Source: Desulfuromonadales bacterium (GTDB taxonomy: Bacteria > Desulfobacterota > Desulfuromonadia > Desulfuromonadales > BM103). From it: a DNA stretch of 5,082 bases. The notes below the pieces were generated by a model. It had not been told where the DNA came from. It did not search any database and saw only the letters and a program-made list of their open reading frames with translations. The stretch lies in the NCBI GenBank assembly GCA_030614505.1, contig JAUWTX010000180.1, forward strand, positions 1 through 5,082. The letters run 5' to 3'. Both the position numbers and the translations under genes were made by a program. Numbering within the stretch: position 1 is the first letter of the stretch; the number at the start of each line of letters is the position of its first letter. This document shows positions 1-4,740 of the stretch, piece by piece.

Positions 1-375
1 AAGAACTTTACCTTTGATACGTAGCTGCATGGTTGGGCGTACCGGATCATTACTGTAGAGATAGATCGTTTTGGATACGGCACCACGGAAACGGGTGCTG
101 TCAAAATTGGCCTGGATCTCTCCCTTGCCTCCCGGTGGGATACTCTTCTCTGACACCAGGACAGCAGTACACCCGCAGGAGCTGCGAACCCGATCAATCT
201 TCAAGGTTTCATCGCCTTCGTTCACGAATTCAAAAACATGAGGGACTTTTTCTCCCTGGAAAATTTCGCCAAAATCGTACCTCGGATTATTAACTTGTAA
301 ATTTGGTGCAGCAAAAACAAGAGAACCGGACATGAAGACGAGAACCATCGCAAAAAGGTAGATAAGGGTACGCAT
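1..375 (-). CDS. Exported DUF1573-type (HYDIN/Ig-like) protein, C-terminus cut off
   Basis: The first 125 residues are visible; the frame stays open to the left edge, so the stop lies outside the window. Residues 1-22 form a signal peptide: MRT, then a hydrophobic core to about residue 21, with likely cleavage near VFA-AP, so the product should be exported to the periplasm or cell surface. Residues 28-125 match the DUF1573 pattern, an Ig-like beta sandwich: YDFGEIFQGE at 33-42, the signature SSCGCT at 66-71 (Cys68, Cys70), PPGGKGEIQANFD at 80-92 and KTIYLYSNDP at 102-111. The start is supported by an AGGAGA Shine-Dalgarno at 387-382, six bases upstream of ATG. The gene is divergent from hpt and has its own promoter. 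DUF1573 proteins have no well-defined biochemical role; the CGC motif is a family hallmark. One domain is nearly complete here, so the full protein could end soon or carry more domains. Family call strong, function unknown. Confidence 0.88.
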   Translation of the reverse strand, partial: MRTLIYLFAMVLVFMSGSLVFAAPNLQVNNPRYDFGEIFQGEKVPHVFEFVNEGDETLKIDRVRSSCGCTAVLVSEKSIPPGGKGEIQANFDSTRFRGAVSKTIYLYSNDPVRPTMQLRIKGKVL

Positions 376-431
376 TGGGTTTCTCCTGGCAAAGACTTTA
401 ATCTTTTGTAACTGATTGTATCCTGCCGCTG

Positions 432-463
432 ATTATAGCACAGGCTTTCTCTACATCTGGCAA
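432..463 (-). promoter_or_regulatory. Extended -10 promoter for the DUF1573 gene
   Basis: Read on the minus strand, 437-432 is a perfect TATAAT, preceded by TGC at 440-438, which makes an extended -10 (TGnTATAAT). A TTGCCA hexamer at 463-458 resembles -35 but is 20 bases away, longer than the usual 17, so the extended -10 probably carries most of the recognition. Transcription would start near 425 and leave a leader of about 50 bases with a good ribosome binding site. Inferred from sequence only. Confidence 0.6.
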
Positions 464-485
464 GGAACTCCATACCTCGAAAAAA

Positions 486-514
486 TTGACATAAACTAGC
501 TGCTTTGCTATAGA
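486..514 (+). promoter_or_regulatory. Sigma-70 type promoter of hpt
   Basis: A perfect -35 TTGACA at 486-491 is followed by a 17-base spacer and TATAGA at 509-514; an overlapping TAGAAT at 511-516 is an alternative -10 with a 19-base spacer. Either choice places the transcription start at about 520-523, only a few bases before the hpt ATG at 526. The promoter lies back to back with the DUF1573 promoter, their outer ends about 22 bases apart, and the two do not overlap. Confidence 0.7.
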
Positions 515-525
515 ATACCCGCATT

Positions 526-1074
526 ATGAGCACCGTGAGCACCTCCAATGTAAAGCTATCAATGACACCCCTTTTCTCTGCAGAAGAGATTGCCGCAAGG
601 GTTGAAGCTCTCGCCGCACAGATAGACAATGACTATCGCGGACGGGAGATACTAATGGTTGCTGTTCTCAAGGGTTCTTTTCTTTTCATTGCCGACCTGA
701 TTCGTGCGATCAAGACCCCGACAGTAATCGATTTTGTGCGTCTTGCCAGCTACGGATCTGCGACCCAATCCTCTGGGATCATAGAGGCTCGCAAAGATCT
801 GGAAATGTCGATAAAAGATAAGGATGTTCTGGTCGTCGAGGACATTGTTGACAGTGGTCTGACCCTGGAATCACTCCGCACCCTGTTGTTGAACCGTCAA
901 CCTGCCAGCTTGCGGATATGTACCTTGATTGACAAACAGGCTCAGCGAGTCACTGATGTCCCTGTCGATTACATCGGGTTCTCCATGGACGATGGATTCA
1001 TCGTCGGCTATGGCCTGGACCTTGACGAAAGATATCGCAACTTGCCCGACATCCGTGTGGTTGAGGGCACTTGA
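526..1074 (+). CDS. hpt: Hypoxanthine (purine) phosphoribosyltransferase
   Basis: Cytoplasmic purine-salvage enzyme that transfers the phosphoribosyl group of PRPP to hypoxanthine and/or guanine, giving IMP/GMP. The 182 residues are close to the bacterial family length of about 175-185. Motifs in order: VAVLKGSFLFIADLI at 46-60; the flexible loop SYGSAT at 75-80; the PRPP-binding signature VVEDIVDSGLT at 103-113, with the Glu105-Asp106 pair and the Asp109-Ser110-Gly111-x-Thr113 phosphate loop; LIDK at 134-137, whose lysine contacts the purine; and the C-terminal DDGFIVGYGLDLDERYRNLP at 155-174. No key residue is missing. The ATG at 526 has no Shine-Dalgarno and sits a few bases after the predicted transcription start. 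The family-like N-terminus (TPLFSAEEI) begins just after a second in-frame ATG at 562, which also lacks a Shine-Dalgarno, so the exact start is uncertain. The zinc-ribbon protein gene follows after 49 bp without a terminator, suggesting co-transcription. Confidence 0.95.
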   Translation: MSTVSTSNVKLSMTPLFSAEEIAARVEALAAQIDNDYRGREILMVAVLKGSFLFIADLIRAIKTPTVIDFVRLASYGSATQSSGIIEARKDLEMSIKDKDVLVVEDIVDSGLTLESLRTLLLNRQPASLRICTLIDKQAQRVTDVPVDYIGFSMDDGFIVGYGLDLDERYRNLPDIRVVEGT

Positions 1075-1080
1075 ATTTGC

Positions 1081-1105
1081 GCTGTAGCCCGGATTATCCG
1101 ACAGC
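1081..1105 (+). other. Small intercistronic hairpin
   Basis: GCTGT at 1081-1085 pairs with ACAGC at 1101-1105, and inside it CGGA at 1090-1093 pairs with TCCG at 1097-1100 around a TTA loop; AGCC at 1086-1089 is left as a one-sided bulge. It sits between the hpt stop and the Shine-Dalgarno of the next gene. No T-run follows, so it is not a standard terminator. It could affect mRNA stability or downstream translation, or be chance. Confidence 0.3.
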
Positions 1106-1123
1106 CAGCTAGGGAGAAACTGA

Positions 1124-2839
1124 ATGATCGTTCAGTGCGAAGCATGTCAAACCCGTTTTCGTTTAGCCGATGAGAAAGTCAAGCCTGGCGGGATCAAAGT
1201 CCGCTGCTCCAAGTGCAAAGAAATCTTCACCGTGTCCCCGCCGGAACCGGCTGAAGAAACTGTTGATTTCGACTCCTCCAACATGGAGAAAGTCGCCGAA
1301 GACGCCCCCAGCGAAACGACGCCAACGTCTGAAAACCTTCAGACTGACTCTCCTGAGCCCGAAGAACAACCGACTCCACCACCCGCACCGGGACCGGACA
1401 GCTCACAAGAATCGGCCGAACAGCAGGAAAGCGGCGAGCTTGACTTCAGTGCCCTCGAAACAGAGATGGGCGAAGGTGCCGGCCTGGGCGAGGAGCTTGC
1501 CGATGATTTCTCCTTTGCCGACACCAGTCAGCCGGTGGAAGACGACGTTGAAGAAGATGATACGACATCAGCAGGCCCCGGCCTCTCGATAGATGAAGGA
1601 CCACAAGAAGAACAGGCTGACGAGGAGCAAACTGATTCCGGTGCTGCTTTTGAAGAGTCTGAGGAGACTGGTAGGCCAGTCGAGTTTGATTTCAGCGATG
1701 AATCAGATTCGGATTCAGAGGCAGCCGAAAGCACAGAGATAGACTTCTCGGCAGAAGAATCAACAGAATCCGCTGAATTCTCTTTCGATGATGACGAGGA
1801 TGAATCACAGGCGCAGGATACGCCCGATGAATTTCCCTCAGGTGACGAGGGCGACGATGCATTCAGTTTTGACGATGCCGAAGATAATACGCCGTCTGCC
1901 ACAAGTGAAGAGTCCAGTGGCCCGGGAGAGTTCTCCTTCGATGACGAAAGTTCGTTCGGTGATGATTCAGCTTCTGAATGGAGCGATGAATCTTCCGGCG
2001 ACGCCACTTCCTTCGACTTTGAAGAGCCCACGTTTGATACCGATGACTCCCCGACGGAAAGTCCTGTTTCCGACTCAGAAGAAGGTGGACTTCAGTTCGG
2101 CGAAATCGACTTTTCCAATGAGGGTGATGAAAGCGAAATACCAAGTTTACAAACCGATGATGATTTTTCCAGTGCTACCATGGAACAGCATGAGGAACCG
2201 GAACCGTTCAGCCAAAGCCAGCCAAGGACACCTCCTCCATCACGCAACTATGACGATGAACAGCTTCTGGCACCACCACCAAAGAAAAGTTCTCTGTCAC
2301 GTATCCTGGTGCTGCTGGTCCTCTTGCTGGTGATCCTGGGTGGAGCAGCGGGTTTCCTTTTCATACAGGAAGGGACTCTCAATCTGCATACAGTTGCCAA
2401 GTATCTGCCGTTCCTGCAGGATTATATCGGCGAAGCTCCAGCCAGTTCACCAGGAGACCGCATCGGCATAGACATCGCCGGGAGTTCCTATGTGAATGGC
2501 CAGGTCGGGCAAATGCTGATCATTCAGGGCACGGCTATCAACAATCACTCGACAACCCGTTCGGCAATCACTGTCAAAGGTGTTCTGCTTGATGCCAAGG
2601 GACAATCTCTTCTGCAACAGACCGTCTTCTGCGGCAATCAACTTGATGATACCGCATTGAAGACTATGTCATTTGCTGCTATTGAAGAAGCAATGAACAA
2701 CCAGTTTGGTGATAGTCTTTCAAATATGAATATTGATGCGGGAGCATCTATCCCTTTCACCATCGTCTTCCGTAACCTGCCGAAGGGAATTGCCAATATC
2801 AATGTCGAGGTTGTCGATTCAAAACCTGGTGCAGGGTAA
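1124..2839 (+). CDS. MJ0042-type zinc-ribbon, single-pass membrane protein with DUF3426-like C-terminal domain
   Basis: A 571-residue protein of unknown function. Residues 1-40 are an MJ0042-type zinc ribbon: CEAC at 5-8 and CSKC at 28-31 give the four metal ligands, with the family-typical RFRLADEKVKPGGIKVRC between. Residues about 41-380 are a long acidic, Ser/Pro/Glu/Asp-rich, presumably disordered linker holding about ten short Phe-Asp/Ser motifs (separate repeat entry). KK at 387-388 and R393 precede a transmembrane helix at about 394-414, which by the positive-inside rule puts the zinc ribbon in the cytoplasm and the C-terminus in the periplasm. Residues about 445-565 form a beta-rich domain resembling DUF3426, with QGTAINN at 468-474 and the VFCGN cysteine at 503. 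ATG 1124 follows an AGGGAGA Shine-Dalgarno at 1111-1117 by six bases. The gene ends at the hairpin at 2866-2894. In this lineage such proteins are usually annotated only as zinc-ribbon domain proteins. Domain layout is confident; role unknown. Confidence 0.9.
   Translation: MIVQCEACQTRFRLADEKVKPGGIKVRCSKCKEIFTVSPPEPAEETVDFDSSNMEKVAEDAPSETTPTSENLQTDSPEPEEQPTPPPAPGPDSSQESAEQQESGELDFSALETEMGEGAGLGEELADDFSFADTSQPVEDDVEEDDTTSAGPGLSIDEGPQEEQADEEQTDSGAAFEESEETGRPVEFDFSDESDSDSEAAESTEIDFSAEESTESAEFSFDDDEDESQAQDTPDEFPSGDEGDDAFSFDDAEDNTPSATSEESSGPGEFSFDDESSFGDDSASEWSDESSGDATSFDFEEPTFDTDDSPTESPVSDSEEGGLQFGEIDFSNEGDESEIPSLQTDDDFSSATMEQHEEPEPFSQSQPRTPPPSRNYDDEQLLAPPPKKSSLSRILVLLVLLLVILGGAAGFLFIQEGTLNLHTVAKYLPFLQDYIGEAPASSPGDRIGIDIAGSSYVNGQVGQMLIIQGTAINNHSTTRSAITVKGVLLDAKGQSLLQQTVFCGNQLDDTALKTMSFAAIEEAMNNQFGDSLSNMNIDAGASIPFTIVFRNLPKGIANINVEVVDSKPGAG
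1436..2173 (+). repeat. Degenerate acidic Phe-Asp/Ser repeat region inside the zinc-ribbon protein gene
   Basis: Residues about 105-350 contain recurrent short motifs built on [D/E]-F-[S/D]-[F/D/A] followed by acidic residues: LDFSALE (106), DFSFAD (128), EFDFSDES (187), IDFSAEES (206), EFSFDDDE (218), AFSFDDAE (246), EFSFDDES (269), SFDFEEP (296), IDFSNEGD (328) and DDFSSA (346). Spacing is irregular, from roughly 12 to 32 residues. Some copies are also similar in DNA: 1775-1797 and 1928-1947 share most bases, consistent with internal duplication followed by drift. The periodic aromatic residues in an acidic linker suggest short binding motifs rather than simple low complexity; that is inference. 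Confidence 0.6.
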
Positions 2840-2865
2840 CCTCACATGCAATAGCACGACAGAAA

Positions 2866-2894
2866 AAGGCCGTACCTGAATCAGGTACGGCCTT
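2866..2894. terminator. Bidirectional intrinsic terminator between convergent genes
   Basis: A perfect 14-bp inverted repeat (2866-2879 with 2881-2894) around a single central base folds into a strong hairpin with a loop of a few bases once the inner pairs open. On the minus strand it is followed directly by a T-run (GGCCTTTTTCT), a textbook terminator for the ferredoxin transcript. On the plus strand the downstream sequence is T-rich but interrupted (TTCTCTATTTCTACTTTTT), a weaker version that would end the hpt/zinc-ribbon transcript. Confidence 0.88.
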
Positions 2895-2941
2895 CTCTAT
2901 TTCTACTTTTTCCTAAAGCCTATTGGGCTTGACAGGCTCCT

Positions 2942-3112
2942 TTAAGGAGCGTCAATTGCGTCAACAGGACAAGTGTCAACACATGCACCACAGTCCGTGC
3001 ACGTTGCGGCGTCGATCACATGCTTGTCACCCTGCTCGCTGATAGCGTCAACCGGACAGGAGTCTACGCACGCAGCGCAGTTGATGCATTCGTCATTGAT
3101 TGTGTAAGCCAT
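2942..3112 (-). CDS. Small 2[4Fe-4S] bacterial-type ferredoxin
   Basis: A 56-residue cytoplasmic low-potential electron carrier. It has two classic 4Fe-4S motifs: CINCAACVDSCP with Cys9, Cys12, Cys15 and Cys19, and CTDCGACVDTCP with Cys38, Cys41, Cys44 and Cys48. Each is followed by VDAI, giving the pseudo-twofold symmetry typical of clostridial-type ferredoxins of about 55 residues (start MAYTINDECI). All eight cluster ligands are present, with no extra insertion between the motifs. ATG is preceded by a consensus AGGAGG at 3125-3120 with seven bases of spacing, and a near-consensus promoter lies further upstream, so strong expression is expected. It is divergent from ackA and ends at the shared hairpin at 2866-2894. 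Likely a general donor/acceptor for enzymes such as pyruvate:ferredoxin oxidoreductase (inferred from the family; no partner gene is in the window). Confidence 0.96.
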   Translation of the reverse strand: MAYTINDECINCAACVDSCPVDAISEQGDKHVIDAATCTDCGACVDTCPVDAIDAP

Positions 3113-3165
3113 GGAACTACCTCCTCGTTAGATTTGTTTTGATTCACGAAAACTTTTTCGGAGGG

Positions 3166-3194
3166 ATTTTATCGTAAGAAAAGAATTCTGTCCA
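3166..3194 (-). promoter_or_regulatory. Sigma-70 type promoter of the ferredoxin gene
   Basis: On the minus strand, TGGACA at 3194-3189 (five of six to TTGACA), a 17-base spacer and TAAAAT at 3171-3166 (five of six to TATAAT) form a strong promoter. Transcription should begin near 3159, giving a leader of about 47 bases that ends in the AGGAGG ribosome binding site. A short AT-rich inverted repeat, CGAAAA/TTTTCG, at 3147-3160 covers the expected start point. Confidence 0.72.
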
Positions 3195-3199
3195 GCGCA

Positions 3200-3212
3200 A
3201 ACAGTCACTGTT
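3200..3212. promoter_or_regulatory. Perfect 13-base palindrome upstream of the ferredoxin -35, possible operator
   Basis: AACAGTCACTGTT is a perfect inverted repeat with six-base arms and a central C, placed six bases upstream of the ferredoxin -35 hexamer. Its place in a divergent control region suits an activator or repressor site. The regulator is not identifiable from sequence, and a chance palindrome is possible. AACAGTC recurs as a half-site at 3338-3344 on the ackA side. Confidence 0.35.
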
Positions 3213-3282
3213 CCCCTTGAAAAAACTTGCAATTTACCAACCCTTACATTACCCTCCCACAACATGGTTTATGCCTTTAACC

Positions 3283-3293
3283 TACGATAAAAT
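3283..3293 (+). promoter_or_regulatory. Possible -10 region of an ackA promoter
   Basis: TACGATAAAAT at 3283-3293 is identical to the 11 bases that contain the ferredoxin -10 on the opposite strand (3176-3166). The TAAAAT hexamer at 3288-3293 could serve as -10 for ackA, but no good -35 lies 16-18 bases upstream (TGGTTT at 3265-3270 is poor), so it would need an activator or another sigma factor. The remaining roughly 100 bases to ackA are AT-rich and could hold a different promoter. Confidence 0.3.
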
Positions 3294-3388
3294 ATGACTT
3301 AATGAAATTTTAAGCACAAGCAAAGAATCATATTTAAAACAGTCTTTTGTTGTTTCCCTGAAAAAATAATTAAGACAATCTCACCATT

Positions 3389-3393
3389 GGAGG
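3389..3393 (+). promoter_or_regulatory. Shine-Dalgarno that fixes the ackA start
   Basis: GGAGG at 3389-3393 lies eight bases before ATG 3402. An in-frame TTG at 3387 would add five residues (MEEKL) but overlaps this site and is therefore not the start. Starting at 3402 gives MDILALNCGSSS, the normal N-terminus of acetate kinases. Confidence 0.85.
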
Positions 3394-3401
3394 AAAAACT
3401 T

Positions 3402-4667
3402 ATGGATATCCTGGCACTCAACTGCGGCAGTTCATCGGTAAAATACCAGCTCTACGACTGGAAGAAGAAAGAAGTCATTGCCAGGGGCATGGTCGAGCGC
3501 GTCACAATTGGCGACTCTTTCATTATCCACGAAGTCCCCGGCCGGGACACTTACCGGGAAGAATACGAATGCCCTGACCATAAGGTCGCCATTCACCTGA
3601 TCATCAAAATTCTGACTGACAAGGAATACGGTGTCGTCAGTGAAATAACGCAGATCTCAGCTGTCGGTCACCGTGTCGTTCATGGCGGCGAGAAATTCAC
3701 CTGTTCGGTAACGATTGATGATGCGGTCCTCGATGCCATCAAGGAAGTCCAGCATCTTGCCCCGCTCCACAACCCACCGAATATTTCAGGCATAGAAGCG
3801 GCCCAGTCGGTTCTCCCAGACGTTCCTCACATTGCGATTTTCGACACGGCCTTCCACCAGACTATGCCGGAGCATGCTTATACTTACCCCCTGCCCCACG
3901 AGTGGTATGAAAAATACGGTGTGCGTCGCTATGGATTCCACGGCACCAGCCATCTTTATGTATCCAAGCGTGCAGCAGTGATGCTCGGCAAAGCTCCCAA
4001 AGATTGCAACATCATTACCATGCACATCGGCAACGGCGTCTCGCACACGGCTATCAAGAATGGCATCTCGGTCGATACCTCTATGGGCCTGACTCCTCTC
4101 GAAGGTGCCGTCATGGGTACCCGTTGCGGCGATATCGACCCCGCAATTCCGGCTTTCATCATGGAGCAGGAGGAACTCTCTCCCAAAGAGATCGATAGCG
4201 TGCTGAACAAAAAATCCGGCATCCTGGGCATCACCGGACAATTCACCGACCGCCGTGATGTCATTGAAGGTGCTGAAGAAGGCGACCGCCTCTGCCAGCT
4301 GGCACTTGATATCGAGGCCTATCGGCTTAAGAAATATATTGGCTCCTACGCCGCCGCGAGTGGAGGGATTGACGCTGTAGTTTTCACTGCCGGCGTCGGT
4401 GAGATGGGCTGGCTGATTCGCGAAAAAGCGATTGAGGGCCTGGAGTTCATGGGAATCATCCTCGATAAAGAAAAAAACCGCAACACCATGACCCGCAAGA
4501 CTGAAAGTGTTATCACGACCCCAGACTCCCCGGTCAAGGTGTTCGTCATCCCGACCGACGAGGAACTGGTCTTCACTGAGGATGTTGTCGCAATTCTGGA
4601 AGGGACTTACACTGATCACATGAACTTCAAGTACAGTTTTGCGTCCGAGGAGTTTCAACGGAAATAG
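3402..4667 (+). CDS. ackA: Acetate kinase
   Basis: Cytoplasmic enzyme of the ASKHA fold catalysing acetate + ATP <=> acetyl phosphate + ADP; with phosphotransacetylase it links acetate to acetyl-CoA. The 421 residues slightly exceed the usual 400 or so, mainly through a C-terminal tail after about residue 402. Motifs and active-site residues fall at the numbering of the well-studied Methanosarcina thermophila enzyme: NCGSSSVK at 7-14 (Asn7, Ser10, Ser12, Lys14), GHRVVHGG at 89-96 (Arg91), FDTAFH at 147-152 (Asp148), YGFHGTSH at 177-184 (His180), HIGNG at 208-212 (Asn211), GTRCGDIDP at 239-247 (Arg241) and PTDEE at 384-388 (Glu387). The adenosine-site motif reads AGVGEMGW at 330-337 rather than the common GGIGENS form. 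It is divergent from the ferredoxin gene and followed by its own terminator, so probably monocistronic. No pta gene is visible. I recall very similar AckA sequences from Geobacter relatives. Confidence 0.97.
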   Translation: MDILALNCGSSSVKYQLYDWKKKEVIARGMVERVTIGDSFIIHEVPGRDTYREEYECPDHKVAIHLIIKILTDKEYGVVSEITQISAVGHRVVHGGEKFTCSVTIDDAVLDAIKEVQHLAPLHNPPNISGIEAAQSVLPDVPHIAIFDTAFHQTMPEHAYTYPLPHEWYEKYGVRRYGFHGTSHLYVSKRAAVMLGKAPKDCNIITMHIGNGVSHTAIKNGISVDTSMGLTPLEGAVMGTRCGDIDPAIPAFIMEQEELSPKEIDSVLNKKSGILGITGQFTDRRDVIEGAEEGDRLCQLALDIEAYRLKKYIGSYAAASGGIDAVVFTAGVGEMGWLIREKAIEGLEFMGIILDKEKNRNTMTRKTESVITTPDSPVKVFVIPTDEELVFTEDVVAILEGTYTDHMNFKYSFASEEFQRK

Positions 4668-4690
4668 TTTATTTCCATCCGGAAGTTCGA

Positions 4691-4718
4691 GAACCGGCGG
4701 GTTGCATCCCGCCGGTTC
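4691..4718 (+). terminator. GC-rich intrinsic terminator after ackA
   Basis: GAACCGGCGGG at 4691-4701 pairs perfectly with CCCGCCGGTTC at 4708-4718 around the six-base loop TTGCAT, 23 bases after the ackA stop. Only a short T-run (ATTTTC, starting about seven bases on) follows on the plus strand. On the minus strand, where it would end the convergent small gene, there is no clear T-run. The stem is strong enough to block read-through between the converging genes. Confidence 0.75.
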
Positions 4719-4740
4719 CGGCCATTTTCAATCCAAAAAA

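Noticed and set aside
33..293. Plus-strand 86-codon open frame opposite the DUF1573 gene
   Set aside because: The minus-strand frame has a signal peptide, family motifs and a Shine-Dalgarno; the plus-strand frame has none.
222..629. Minus-strand open frame crossing the DUF1573/hpt intergenic region
   Set aside because: It overlaps two real genes and both divergent promoters in the wrong frame and has no ribosome binding site or protein-like motif.
1170..1592. Plus-strand Lys/Arg/Pro-rich open frame within the zinc-ribbon gene
   Set aside because: It is a +1-shifted reading of the acidic linker; composition is a by-product of the repeat region.
1528..2031. Serine-rich 167-codon open frame antisense to the acidic linker
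   Set aside because: Poly-Ser on the minus strand is the mirror of the GAx/GAy acidic codons and TCx codons of the real gene; no independent coding signal.
1436..2173. Tandem DNA repeat array or CRISPR-like structure in the GA-rich stretch
   Set aside because: The periodicity is at protein level and irregular, the reading frame is intact, and there are no identical repeats with unique spacers.
3387..3401. TTG at 3387 as the ackA start
   Set aside because: It overlaps the Shine-Dalgarno for ATG 3402 and would add residues absent from the family N-terminus.
3113..3401. Riboswitch or small RNA in the ferredoxin/ackA intergenic region
   Set aside because: Only short AT-rich inverted repeats are visible; no conserved aptamer-like fold or terminator-like stem with a T-run was found.
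3786..4658. Long open frame (290 codons) on the minus strand antisense to ackA
   Set aside because: It lies wholly inside a convincing acetate kinase gene, has no recognisable domain, and is a typical shadow of the codon bias of a GC-rich third position.
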